Positions 8,306 through 17,342 of a stretch of DNA of 49,130 bases are shown in pieces. The notes below the pieces were generated by a model that was given only the letters and a program-made list of their open reading frames with translations, ran no database searches and was not told the DNA's origin. A program made the position numbers and the translations under genes. Each line of letters starts with the position of its first letter. The stretch's first letter is position 1. The stretch is from Actinomycetes bacterium (GTDB taxonomy: Bacteria; Actinomycetota; Actinomycetes; Nanopelagicales; Nanopelagicaceae), in contig CAKKQM010000075.1 in assembly GCA_919902125.1 (NCBI GenBank), forward strand, positions 1-49,130, written 5' to 3'.

Positions 8306-10501
8306 ATGGAAACACGTTCATTTACTGATTACCTTCGCGGATTGGATGATGCCGCTTTACTTTCGCTCTTCGCGCTTAGACCAGATTTAATCTCACCAGT
8401 CCCACCAGAACTCTCATCCCTTGGCATTCGTGCCAATTCTGCTCCAAGTCTGGCTCGCGCCGTTGACTCTCTTAATGAATGGCAATTCCAAGTCCTAGAG
8501 GCATGCGCAGCGCTCAGCGAGCCCATGAGCGAAAAAGAGATCATTTCGGTTACCGATACTTCTGCCAAATTTGTCATTCCACATCTGATGAATTTGGCAC
8601 TTGCCTATAAATCAAAGGATGGGATCCGCCTGCCTAATTCACTCCGTGAAGTACTAGGAAATGAACCTGCCGGACTTGGCCCGGTGTCGATGGCAAAACC
8701 CTCGATGAAAAAACTTGATGAGGCACCTGAATCTTCTAAAAAAGTACTCGAACGCTTAACTTGGGGCCCACCGCGTGGAAGTGTTGGGGACATTCGCAAC
8801 CCCGGTCCTGGTATCGCCTGGCTACTGAAGGAAAACTTCTTGGTTCCACTCGACCAACGCACAGTTGCCTTACCACGAGAAATAGCCATCCACTTGAGAG
8901 GTGGAAAAGTACAGAAAAACCCGCAGCCTAATCCGCCAGTGGTGACGGGAGAGAAAATTGATCAAAAAATTGTTGATCGCGCAGCGATCGCAAATATCAC
9001 AACAGTTCTGCAATGGTGTGAAGAAATATTGAATTTCTGGTCCGAAGAACCTCCCAATGCACTACGTGCTGGGGGTTTAGGCGTCCGAGATCTTAAAGCT
9101 GCTGCCGAACATCTTGGAGTTGATGAAAATTGCGCCGCTTTCATCTCAGAGTTGGTTTATTTGGGTGGGCTGGTAGTTATTGATGCAGATGATCGAATAT
9201 TGCCAACGCACGCCTTTGATCTTTGGTTGACACTGAGCCCACAAGTGCGCTGGCGTACTTTGACTTCTGCCTGGCTAGTGACATCGCGAGTCAGCGGTTT
9301 AGTTGGGCGGGCCGACTCCAAACACGTTGCGGCCTTAGGGCCTGAATTAGATCGCGTCAATGCTGCGACCACCCGAAAACTCACGCTGGAAATTCTGGGA
9401 CTCAATCCATACTTCTCGCCAGAGATTGATTCTTTCTTGGCTCTCATCAAATGGCGGGCGCCGGCCCGAAGAAACCCGGGATTACAAAGCGAATTGGTGC
9501 GTTGGACCTTGCGCGAAGCTGAATGGCTTGGCATTACCGGGCAAAGGGCGCTTTCGAAATATGGTGCCGCCTTCGTGCAAGTTCGTGAAGACCTAAACAT
9601 CGGCGCAGATCTACCTAAACCAGTTGATCACATCTTGATCCAGAGCGATAACACCGCCATCGCGCCAGGTCCACTAGAGATTGAAGTTGCTCGAAATCTT
9701 GATTCCATTGCCGATATCGAAAGCCGCGGTGGAGCAACAGTTTATCGCTTCAGCGAAACATCGATCAGGCGCGGCTTAGATCATGGCAAGACTGGCGAAG
9801 AGATCAAAGAGTTTCTGCGCCGAACATCGAAGACACCAATGCCGCAACCATTGGAATATCTCATTACCGATGTTTCAAAACGTCATGGGCGTCTACGTGT
9901 TGGCAATACAAGTGCTTACATTCGATGCGAAGACCCAACTCTTATCACACAGATCCTTAGCGATAAAAAGGTTGATGATCTTCCATTGCGCCGAATTGCA
10001 CCAGAAGTACTTGTCTGCGAACTTGAAGCAAATGAAGTGATCACCGTATTACGTGCAGCGGGATATATGCCTGCTGCAGAATCTGGTTCTGGAGTATTAC
10101 TCACTGCTCGTCGACTTAATCGCGCAAAGTCCAGACCTCATCCACCGCGCATCGTCGGTGAAATCGAAGTCCCAACTGATGAAACTTTGGCTGCGGCTTT
10201 ACGTGCGCTACGTGCTGGTGAGCGCTCCAGCCATAAACAAAGTTCCTTGCGCGAAATTGCCGCAAATGCTCTGGGCTCGCTTCCACGGACAACCGCAAAT
10301 GAGACCATGGATATTCTCAATAAATTTATTAAAGAACAGCGCACACTTTCAATTGGCTATGCAGATAACAATGGTTCGGCTACACATCGAATCATTGACC
10401 CCTTGAGCATCAGCGCCGGCTCGCTTATTGCGCGCGACCACGGAACCGGTGAAGTGCAGACCTTCCGTATCCCGCGCATAACTGGGGTTGCACCGCTATG
10501 A
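8306..10501 (+). CDS. helicase C-terminal domain (Helicase_C_3) protein
   Basis: A 731-aa cytoplasmic protein of the actinobacterial family that accompanies XPB helicases. The N-terminal half contains winged-helix-like segments (residues about 60-130 and 240-300). The central and C-terminal part (about 440-720), including DHILIQSDNTAIAPGPLE, matches the XPB/Ssl2-like helicase C-terminal domain. The end (IGYADNNGSATHRIIDP) resembles a WYL-type beta domain. No Walker A motif is seen, so it is not itself a motor; it may be a DNA-binding or regulatory partner of XPB. TAATGT lies 9 nt before the ATG. It overlaps the M20 gene by 4 nt. Confidence 0.82.
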   Translation: METRSFTDYLRGLDDAALLSLFALRPDLISPVPPELSSLGIRANSAPSLARAVDSLNEWQFQVLEACAALSEPMSEKEIISVTDTSAKFVIPHLMNLALAYKSKDGIRLPNSLREVLGNEPAGLGPVSMAKPSMKKLDEAPESSKKVLERLTWGPPRGSVGDIRNPGPGIAWLLKENFLVPLDQRTVALPREIAIHLRGGKVQKNPQPNPPVVTGEKIDQKIVDRAAIANITTVLQWCEEILNFWSEEPPNALRAGGLGVRDLKAAAEHLGVDENCAAFISELVYLGGLVVIDADDRILPTHAFDLWLTLSPQVRWRTLTSAWLVTSRVSGLVGRADSKHVAALGPELDRVNAATTRKLTLEILGLNPYFSPEIDSFLALIKWRAPARRNPGLQSELVRWTLREAEWLGITGQRALSKYGAAFVQVREDLNIGADLPKPVDHILIQSDNTAIAPGPLEIEVARNLDSIADIESRGGATVYRFSETSIRRGLDHGKTGEEIKEFLRRTSKTPMPQPLEYLITDVSKRHGRLRVGNTSAYIRCEDPTLITQILSDKKVDDLPLRRIAPEVLVCELEANEVITVLRAAGYMPAAESGSGVLLTARRLNRAKSRPHPPRIVGEIEVPTDETLAAALRALRAGERSSHKQSSLREIAANALGSLPRTTANETMDILNKFIKEQRTLSIGYADNNGSATHRIIDPLSISAGSLIARDHGTGEVQTFRIPRITGVAPL

Positions 10502-11598
10502 CCGCCCTGGTTGAGGATAAATACGGCAGAATTGAGTCTATGCTCACCGCCCTTGAAGCACTCGTCCGATGTGAATCCCCAACGGAAGATCTCGACGCAT
10601 GCCGCGATGTCGTAAAACTGGCAAGTGATATCGCAACCCAAATTCTTGGAGTTCCTGCCCATACCCGCGAAGTTAACGGCCGTCCAGTTTTCTGGTGGGG
10701 CAATGAAAACCCGCAGATTGTTCTCTTAGGGCATCTCGACACCGTCTGGCCAAAGGGCTCTTTCACACCACTCTGGGATGTCGATGGCGACGTTGCTCGT
10801 GGTCCTGGAATTTTCGACATGAAAGCTGGTTTTACTCAGGCCCTCTTCGCACTTAAGGGAATCTCCGGCTCTGTTGCGCTGGTTGCTACGACCGATGAAG
10901 AAACAGGTAGCGAAACTTCGCGCGAGTTAATTAAAGAACTCGCAGAAGGTGCCAAGGCGGTATTGGTTTTGGAAGCCGCCGTTGATGGGAAAGTTAAGAC
11001 TGGGCGTAAGGGCACATCTATGTATCAAGTGAATGTGCATGGTCGTGCTGCACATGCAGGACTCGAACCAGAAAAAGGGATTAATGCAACAGTTGAGATT
11101 GCAGAGATAATTCTGCAATTGGCATCGCTAAAAAATGCTGAACATGGCACCACGGTTGTTCCAACCCTTTTGCGCTCTGGAAATACCACCAACACAGTTC
11201 CTGATCACGCGGTACTTGATATTGATGCTCGTTCATTTTCGCAGGCGGAGTTGGTCCGAGTCGATGGCGCAATACGCGCCCTGCAGCCAGTTAATTCCGA
11301 AGCCAGAATCGAAATCTCTGGTGGGTTAAATCGTCCGCCACTCGAATTAAGCGCAACTAAAGATTTATACCAACGGGCCGAGAAAGTGGCCTCACAATTG
11401 GGTATGACTCTTGGCCATGCGTCAGTTGGTGGAGCAAGCGATGGCAACTTTGCTGCTGCCGCAGGTGCCAGAGTTCTGGATGGACTGGGAGCGGTTGGAG
11501 CAGGTGCTCACGCTAAGAATGAATGGGTTAGCGTAAAAGCTCTACAGGAGCGAAGTGAATTTCTCCATGCCTTCATTGAGGAACTACTCAATGACTGA
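10498..11598 (+). CDS. M20 family metallopeptidase (carboxypeptidase G2-like)
   Basis: A 366-aa zinc peptidase of the M20 family. The metal-binding histidine is in LLGHLDTVWPKGSF near residue 80, the bridging Asp region in ARGPGIFDMKAG near 105, and the catalytic glutamates in TTDEETGSE near 138. The dimerisation domain starts around residue 175 (VHGRAAHAGLEPEKG). No signal peptide is visible, so it should be cytoplasmic and act on peptides or N-acylated amino acids. It is wedged between two helicase genes with overlaps of 4 nt upstream and 8 nt downstream, so it is translationally coupled to both. Confidence 0.88.
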   Translation: MTALVEDKYGRIESMLTALEALVRCESPTEDLDACRDVVKLASDIATQILGVPAHTREVNGRPVFWWGNENPQIVLLGHLDTVWPKGSFTPLWDVDGDVARGPGIFDMKAGFTQALFALKGISGSVALVATTDEETGSETSRELIKELAEGAKAVLVLEAAVDGKVKTGRKGTSMYQVNVHGRAAHAGLEPEKGINATVEIAEIILQLASLKNAEHGTTVVPTLLRSGNTTNTVPDHAVLDIDARSFSQAELVRVDGAIRALQPVNSEARIEISGGLNRPPLELSATKDLYQRAEKVASQLGMTLGHASVGGASDGNFAAAAGARVLDGLGAVGAGAHAKNEWVSVKALQERSEFLHAFIEELLND

Positions 11599-13240
11599 TG
11601 GACCTTTGATTGTCCAGAGCGATAAAACATTACTCCTTGAGATTGATCACCCTTTAAGTACGGAGTGTCGCCGAGCAATCGCACCATTCGCCGAACTCGA
11701 GCGCTCACCTGAACATATCCATACATACCGCTTAACCTCATTGGGCCTCTGGAATGCTCGCGCTGCCGGCCATGATGCAGAACAAGTCATTGATACCTTG
11801 TTGAAGTATTCACGCTACGCCGTCCCGCATTCAATCTTGGTAGATATAGCAGAAACGATGTCGCGCTACGGTCGTTTGCGCTTGGAAGCCGATCCCATTC
11901 ATGGCCTTGTACTAATTACTACTGATACTGCCGTACTTGAAGAAGTAATTCGCGCCAAGAAGATTGCGCCCCTGCTGGGACCACGTATCGATCCTGAGAC
12001 AATCGCTGTGCATCCCAGCCAACGCGGACAGATCAAACAATCACTCCTGCGCTTGGGGTGGCCCGCCGAGGATTTTGCAGGTTACGTCGATGGCCAGCAC
12101 CACGAAATTGCATTGGTAGAGGATGGTTGGAAAATCCGTCCTTATCAAGAACTCGCAGCCGAAGGCTTCTGGCACGGTGGCTCTGGCGTAGTTGTACTGC
12201 CGTGCGGTGCAGGAAAAACAATCGTTGGCGCGGCAGCAATGGCGCATGCAAAAGCGACCACACTCATTCTTGTTACCAACACTATTGCAGCCCGCCAGTG
12301 GCGCGAAGAACTTTTGCACCGTACAACTCTTAAAGAAGATGAAATTGGTGAGTACTCTGGAGCAAAGAAAGAGATCCGCCCGGTAACTATCGCTACGTAT
12401 CAAGTCATGACAAAAAAGAAGAACGGTGCATACGCGCATCTTGATCTCTTTGATACTCATGACTGGGGCTTGATTATTTATGACGAAGTGCATCTACTCC
12501 CCGCGCCAATTTTCCGTTTTACCGCCGATATCCAATCGCGCCGCCGTTTGGGTTTAACTGCCACTTTGGTACGTGAAGATGGTCTAGAAGGTGAAGTCTT
12601 TTCGCTGATTGGTCCAAAACGTTATGACGTTCCATGGAAAGAGATTGAAGCGCAGGGCTATATCGCTCCAGCTGAATGTATTGAAGTTCGTGTGACGCTC
12701 ACTGAAAATGAACGGCTGGCTTATGCAACAGCAGAACCTGAGAATCGGTACCGTCATTGTGCGACCACCATGACCAAGCGCAAGGTTGTAGAAGAATTGG
12801 CTAAACACCATGCTGACGATCAAGTTCTTGTTATTGGCCAATACATCGATCAACTCGATGAATTATCAGAAATCTTGAAAGTACCGATAATTAAAGGTGA
12901 TACTCCGATTAAGGAACGCGAGCGCCTCTTTAATCTTTTCCGCAGGGGTGAAATTAAATGTCTCGTGGTCTCAAAGGTTGCTAATTTTTCTATTGACCTT
13001 CCTGACGCCACGGTCGCAATTCAAGTATCGGGGGCATTTGGTTCGCGCCAAGAAGAGGCTCAGCGCTTAGGACGTATCCTGCGCCCCAAGGCAGATGGTC
13101 GAACTGCGCGTTTTTACTCAGTTGTCTCGCGAGACACGATCGATCAAGATTTTGCTCAAAACCGTCAACGCTTCCTGGCCGAACAAGGATATTCGTATCG
13201 AATTATCGATGCTGACGACGTCTTTCAAGGGAAGATCTAA
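11591..13240 (+). CDS. DNA repair helicase XPB
   Basis: Superfamily 2 3'-5' DNA helicase related to archaeal and eukaryotic XPB/Rad25. Visible motifs are Walker A VLPCGAGKTIVGA, motif II IYDEVHLLP, motif III LGLTATLVREDG, and the C-terminal RecA domain ending in SRQEEAQRLGRILRPK (motif VI arginines). An N-terminal helicase/UvrB-like domain of about 190 residues precedes the motor. The start is set at ATG 11591 (549 aa), overlapping the M20 stop by 8 nt; the 12 extra codons in the ORF track lie inside M20. The 3' end overlaps the convergent glutaredoxin-like gene by 38 nt. Confidence 0.93.
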   Translation: MTDGPLIVQSDKTLLLEIDHPLSTECRRAIAPFAELERSPEHIHTYRLTSLGLWNARAAGHDAEQVIDTLLKYSRYAVPHSILVDIAETMSRYGRLRLEADPIHGLVLITTDTAVLEEVIRAKKIAPLLGPRIDPETIAVHPSQRGQIKQSLLRLGWPAEDFAGYVDGQHHEIALVEDGWKIRPYQELAAEGFWHGGSGVVVLPCGAGKTIVGAAAMAHAKATTLILVTNTIAARQWREELLHRTTLKEDEIGEYSGAKKEIRPVTIATYQVMTKKKNGAYAHLDLFDTHDWGLIIYDEVHLLPAPIFRFTADIQSRRRLGLTATLVREDGLEGEVFSLIGPKRYDVPWKEIEAQGYIAPAECIEVRVTLTENERLAYATAEPENRYRHCATTMTKRKVVEELAKHHADDQVLVIGQYIDQLDELSEILKVPIIKGDTPIKERERLFNLFRRGEIKCLVVSKVANFSIDLPDATVAIQVSGAFGSRQEEAQRLGRILRPKADGRTARFYSVVSRDTIDQDFAQNRQRFLAEQGYSYRIIDADDVFQGKI

Positions 13241-13520
13241 ACCGATCAGGATCCACGCGCCAGAAATCATGATGCTCGCCGTCAATCTGTATTACTGGAA
13301 TCTGTTCCCCGTACTTCTTCTCTAACTCCTCATCGCCATCAATAAAGAGTTTCTCTAAATCAAAATCTAACTCCCCTTGCAAAGAAGTTAGCGTCTCAAA
13401 AGCCACATCACATAGGTGGCAGCCATGGCGAGAATAAACAGTGACGAGATTGCGCTTAGAGCTCCCTGTGAAGTCCGTAATTGGGGACCTGGTGGGAAGA
13501 TCATCACTATTAGAGGTCAT
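13203..13520 (-). CDS. glutaredoxin-like protein (DUF836 type)
   Basis: A 105-aa small thioredoxin-fold protein with redox motif YSRHGCHLCDVA near residue 32, the CxxC form of the glutaredoxin-like DUF836 family. The fold continues through EKKYGEQIPVIQIDG, where the cis-proline is expected. The first 25 residues (rich in Ser, Thr, Asp) may be a non-conserved extension or a misplaced start. It is divergent from the metalloprotease gene, and its last 38 nt overlap the XPB coding end. Confidence 0.78.
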   Translation of the reverse strand: MTSNSDDLPTRSPITDFTGSSKRNLVTVYSRHGCHLCDVAFETLTSLQGELDFDLEKLFIDGDEELEKKYGEQIPVIQIDGEHHDFWRVDPDRFRSSLERRRQHR

Positions 13521-13541
13521 TGTCAGATCATCTCACCCTGA

Positions 13542-13547
13542 TACCGT
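13542..13547 (+). promoter_or_regulatory. TANNNT -10 box of the metalloprotease gene
   Basis: TACCGT lies 8 nt before ATG 13556. It falls inside the longer TTG-start ORF of the track and supports the shorter start. Confidence 0.4.
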
Positions 13548-13555
13548 TTGACCAT

Positions 13556-15937
13556 ATGCAGACCCAACGCCTCCACTCACTTCGCACCAGCATCGCCCTA
13601 GTTGCGGTTCTTGCTGGGCTTTTATTCTCACCTGATGCCAATGCATTATCAGTTGTACGCGAGCGCCCTTCAACAATCTGGGGACATGTATATGCCGGAC
13701 CAACCGGCAAGAGCGCCTTGGCAACAACAGCTGGCGGCGCGCATCTTGAGGCAAAGAGTCGCTTCGTTGTGAATTACAATAACTTTCCTGACTGGGCCAA
13801 GAGCGATATCCAGGCAGCGATTGATATCTGGGCAGCGAACTTTGCATCTAATACGCCAATCACGGTTGAAGCTAGTTGGGGACGTTCTGCCACTTACGGA
13901 GTCCTCGGAAGTGCCCGTCCTGGCAATTACTTCTCCAACTTTACTGCTGCCCCGGATCCAACCCTCTGGTATCCATCTGCGTTGGCTAATGCACTAGCTG
14001 GGCAAGACCTCGATAAGAGCAACCCGGAGATTGTTATTCAAGTTAACTCCGCAGCTAACTGGAATCAACGCAATGATGGCCAGCCTACGGCAGTTGAATA
14101 TGATCTTAAGTCGGCATTCATTCATGAACTCGGACATGGGTTTGGTTTTCTATCAACTGATTCTTATGAGACGTTCTTTAAATATGGAAGCATCGAACAA
14201 CCCGCTGTCTTTGACGCTTATGTGCAAACTCCCGATGAACGTCGTCTTTCAGACTTGCCATCACCCTCCCTAGAACTTGGCCAAGTCCTCACCAATACTT
14301 TGGTCTGGTCGGGCCCGCTAGGGATCAAAGCAAATAACGGCATCAAGCCTCTGCTTTACACACCGGCACCTTATGAAAACGGATCCTCCATTAGCCACTT
14401 GGATGAAAAAACCTTCTCATCCGCAGGATTAGATTCGGTAATGACGCCCAACCTTAATGCTGGTGAAGTCTTCCAAGGGCCAGGTCCACTGTTGCTGGCA
14501 ATGATGGAGGACTTGCGTAATAAACCACCTGCTGGAATTGCTATTGCTCTGCCACAAGCACCACGCAATGCAATGGCACTTGTTGGAGATCGCTCCGCAG
14601 TCATTTCCTTTGATCCGCCAGCTAACGTTCGTAGTGCCCAAATTATCAATTACGCTATTAGAAACAATAAGACGGGCGAAGAAATCAGCGCATCAACCAG
14701 CCCTGCATCTATATCGGGTTTGAAAAATGGCACCAGCTATACGTTTTCCATCGTTGCGAATAATTCTCTGGGGCAATCCGAGGCTGCAGTAACTAATTCA
14801 GTAGTACCACAAGCTGTTTGGAATACAAAAGTTTTTGATTCACTCGTTGATGGAAAATATCTCGCCTCTACCTCTTTTAGAAATCAATCAGCCATCGTTT
14901 ACACCGACAGTACACGCGGAGATCTCAAATTGGCTTTATGGACCGGCAAGGTTTGGCGTAAAACCACGGTTGATGGGCGAGGTGGCAGCGCTGGCCGAAC
15001 ATCCCACAATGTCTCAGGCCCGCTCTCGGTCTGCGTGAGTGGAGCCGGAACAAAAGAGATCATGCATATCTTCTATTCTGATCTCGTTGATAAAGATCTA
15101 CACCACACAGCTTACAACGGCATTAATTTTAAATTTGAAATTGTCGATGGAAACGGCGCAACAGTACAACCATACGATCAAGCAGAACGGGTTCGCACAG
15201 CCAGCGATGTCGTTGTAAGTAATGCGTGCGCCGTTACTGCAGCTGGAATACAGGTTTTCTATCGCGATGAGAGCCAAGGAATTCTGCTCGGTGCAGTTAA
15301 AGGTAGCAGTGGTAAATGGGCCTATGAGATAGTTGATGGCGACCGCAAGACCGATAACCGCACGACTGGGGATGTTGCGTTTCATTTGCGTGCCGTTGCA
15401 GTGGGATCGAAAGTCTCCGTAATTTACGATTCTGTCTTAGCTGTGAATCATCAGAGGCAAGTTACTGCGGGAGAAATGCGGCTGGCTACCCGCTCCACTA
15501 CCTCGCCAAAAGGCTGGAGCTACCGAACCTTAGATACTCCAAGTCCTGGTATCGCAGTTGTCGGTTATGAAGTATCGCTCAACAAAACCGCTGCTGGAGT
15601 GATTGCAGGTTGGCTAGCAGCAACTAGTATTTCTCTTTCAAAACCAAATCAGCTTCGTTGGGCAAACCTAACCAAACCTGATGTAATCGTCACTGTTACC
15701 TCAGAAAATTTTGGCACGCCAGGCGCACCTCTTAGCGTTAATAACAGGACTATGACCTTCGGATGCGAAGGTCGGCTCTGCTCATTGGATCTCAACGCTC
15801 AATTGGCCAAACCGGTAATTAAATTGATTTCCAATTCAAGAAATACCGATCGTCTCCAAAGTGCCTGGGTCACCATAAATAAAGTGCGCTATGCCGTTGC
15901 AACTGTTGCTGGAAAATTAACGCTGTTTAAACCTTAA
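13556..15937 (+). CDS. secreted zinc metalloprotease with Fn3 and repeat domains
   Basis: A 793-aa exported protein. It has a Sec signal peptide (about residues 1-30, ending SPDANA), a protease domain with zincin motif FIHELGHGFGF near residue 195, a fibronectin type III domain (about 335-420), and a C-terminal region of about 370 residues with recurring W...VDG segments (TTVDGRGG, EIVDGNGA, EIVDGDRK) that look like beta-propeller blades. No sortase motif or C-terminal membrane segment is evident, so it is probably released. The ORF track starts at TTG 13520; ATG 13556 gives a clean signal peptide and a -10 box at the right distance. The substrate is unknown. Confidence 0.78.
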   Translation: MQTQRLHSLRTSIALVAVLAGLLFSPDANALSVVRERPSTIWGHVYAGPTGKSALATTAGGAHLEAKSRFVVNYNNFPDWAKSDIQAAIDIWAANFASNTPITVEASWGRSATYGVLGSARPGNYFSNFTAAPDPTLWYPSALANALAGQDLDKSNPEIVIQVNSAANWNQRNDGQPTAVEYDLKSAFIHELGHGFGFLSTDSYETFFKYGSIEQPAVFDAYVQTPDERRLSDLPSPSLELGQVLTNTLVWSGPLGIKANNGIKPLLYTPAPYENGSSISHLDEKTFSSAGLDSVMTPNLNAGEVFQGPGPLLLAMMEDLRNKPPAGIAIALPQAPRNAMALVGDRSAVISFDPPANVRSAQIINYAIRNNKTGEEISASTSPASISGLKNGTSYTFSIVANNSLGQSEAAVTNSVVPQAVWNTKVFDSLVDGKYLASTSFRNQSAIVYTDSTRGDLKLALWTGKVWRKTTVDGRGGSAGRTSHNVSGPLSVCVSGAGTKEIMHIFYSDLVDKDLHHTAYNGINFKFEIVDGNGATVQPYDQAERVRTASDVVVSNACAVTAAGIQVFYRDESQGILLGAVKGSSGKWAYEIVDGDRKTDNRTTGDVAFHLRAVAVGSKVSVIYDSVLAVNHQRQVTAGEMRLATRSTTSPKGWSYRTLDTPSPGIAVVGYEVSLNKTAAGVIAGWLAATSISLSKPNQLRWANLTKPDVIVTVTSENFGTPGAPLSVNNRTMTFGCEGRLCSLDLNAQLAKPVIKLISNSRNTDRLQSAWVTINKVRYAVATVAGKLTLFKP

Positions 15938-15947
15938 AGTCGGAAAA

Positions 15948-16049
15948 TTACTTCTTGGCGTTACGACGCTGAATACGGGTCTTCTTTAGAAGTTTCTTAT
16001 GCTTCTTCTTAGCCATCCGCTTGCGTCGCTTCTTGATTACTGAACCCAT
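15948..16049 (-). CDS. 33-aa basic ribosomal-type protein (bS22/AURKAIP1-COX24 family)
   Basis: This gene is too short for the ORF track. The minus strand from ATG 16049 reads [18 protein letters not shown] and on to ...QRRNAKK, 33 residues, then TAA. The composition (over half Lys/Arg) and the [17 protein letters not shown] start match the conserved actinobacterial 33-aa protein (Rv0500B type) identified as small-subunit protein bS22 in mycobacterial ribosomes. A good ribosome site (AAAGGAG, about 10 nt before ATG) is present. In mycobacteria it lies close to proC, as here. It should act at the 30S subunit. Confidence 0.92.
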   Translation of the reverse strand: MGSVIKKRRKRMAKKKHKKLLKKTRIQRRNAKK

Positions 16050-16100
16050 ACGCCACGATCTCCTTTTACAGTTAGGGCAACAAGCCCCAAGGAGGTTAGG

Positions 16101-17333
16101 TTACCTTGGAAGAGCATGAAAAATCGAAACGCCTATCGCACCCGAACCGAGGACCACAAGACCTAAATCACGGCTATACCCCATCGCTATAGGGGTCTGG
16201 ATCGCGGTTGCTCTATATGCCCCTGTAAGCACCCCTTTGCCATCAAAGATCAACGCTAACACTTGGTCTTTACTTGGCTTCCAGCCCTTAACCCCTTTTA
16301 TCGCGCCAATTGGTGAGAATGCCATCACATGCGATCTTGCAGAAATGCTAAAGGTAAAGGCGGGACCCTTCGCAGAAAATCGTGTTGTCCAAGTCGGCAC
16401 GATGGCGGAGGAGAATTTGGTTACCACCGCTTCTATCTTTCCATTCAATACGGCATCGCCTCCAAAAAAAAGTGAATTTGTCGCACTCTGCCATGATCGA
16501 ACACTTTTTGAATTTGAACTTCGAACCAGTGAAGTTAGTTTTCCTTTTGCCGAGACCGAGGCAATGATTCCATCGCGAGCGCCCTGCAAGACTTTGCCGC
16601 TTATCGTCTCGGTACTGCTTCCAAGAACAACTAAGGAACCATTGGATTTCTTGGCGAGAGCATTTACTTCAGTATCTGACTTGCCAATAAGGAGTGGTTT
16701 GGCAAATGTCCCAGTGAAATCAGATTGAAGAACAAAACCAGCGTTGCCTGAAACCGTAGAGATTATGCCGACGAGCGCGATCCCGGTTGAAGTTGCAGTA
16801 ACTGCGCGCACAAGTACTGGATGGGCTAAATCAGAAATATATGTTGCAAGAAGAACGCCAGATGCTGAAACTTTCCAGATAACCACTGTAGTGAGATCGT
16901 TACGAAGTGGTAGTTCGGGGTCAAGTGTTACGCCATCTGGGTTGAGAATTGATGATGACGGCGAAGCAGATGGTGACGATACATTGGTGACCAACTTTGC
17001 AGTTGAGCCAACCACCCAGATATTTCCTGATGTATCCCGAGTTGCAGTTGTGGCAATATCATCTGCTCCAGTATCGAGCGACAAAGACCACTGCGTTGCA
17101 CCTTCTCCATCAATCGTGCGCACAAATCCATCAGTTCCCTGCTCCCCACTTACGGTTCCAAAAAGATAGATAATCTTGCCATTGACTAACATTCCTGAAA
17201 CTTGCTCCGCATCAGACAGAGTTGCCAATCGTGTCATCGTCTTAACGTAGATGGTTTTAGTCGCTGATTGGGCAAGAGCGGGAAATATCAGTGCGAGAAC
17301 TAATGGGATGAGTAAGAATCGGAATCGTTTCAC
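16101..17333 (-). CDS. secreted repeat protein of unknown function
   Basis: A 410-aa exported protein with signal peptide MKRFRFLLIPLVLALIFPALAQSA. The mature part shows repeated short beta-strand units with Gly/Ser-rich turns (LFGTVSGEQGTDGF, VVGSTAKL, VLGSSTETISGK), suggesting a beta-propeller, plus a Ser/Pro linker (SSPSASPSSS) near residue 120. There is no catalytic motif, lipobox or membrane anchor. The start is GTG, 9 nt after the proC stop, so it is probably co-transcribed with proC. Function not recognised. Confidence 0.7.
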   Translation of the reverse strand: MKRFRFLLIPLVLALIFPALAQSATKTIYVKTMTRLATLSDAEQVSGMLVNGKIIYLFGTVSGEQGTDGFVRTIDGEGATQWSLSLDTGADDIATTATRDTSGNIWVVGSTAKLVTNVSSPSASPSSSILNPDGVTLDPELPLRNDLTTVVIWKVSASGVLLATYISDLAHPVLVRAVTATSTGIALVGIISTVSGNAGFVLQSDFTGTFAKPLLIGKSDTEVNALAKKSNGSLVVLGSSTETISGKVLQGARDGIIASVSAKGKLTSLVRSSNSKSVRSWQSATNSLFFGGDAVLNGKIEAVVTKFSSAIVPTWTTRFSAKGPAFTFSISARSHVMAFSPIGAIKGVKGWKPSKDQVLALIFDGKGVLTGAYRATAIQTPIAMGYSRDLGLVVLGSGAIGVSIFHALPR

Positions 17334-17342
17334 TGCAGTATC

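Noticed and set aside
9157-9600. 147-aa minus-strand ORF inside the Helicase_C_3 gene
   Set aside because: It is antisense to a well-supported coding region, has arginine/serine-rich shadow composition and no recognisable domain.
12041-12493. 150-aa minus-strand ORF inside XPB, cysteine-rich
   Set aside because: Antisense to the XPB motor domain; cysteine content is a by-product of the opposite frame.
16237-16728. 163-aa plus-strand ORF opposite the secreted repeat protein
   Set aside because: Shadow of the minus-strand gene, which has a convincing signal peptide; no start signal or domain on this strand.
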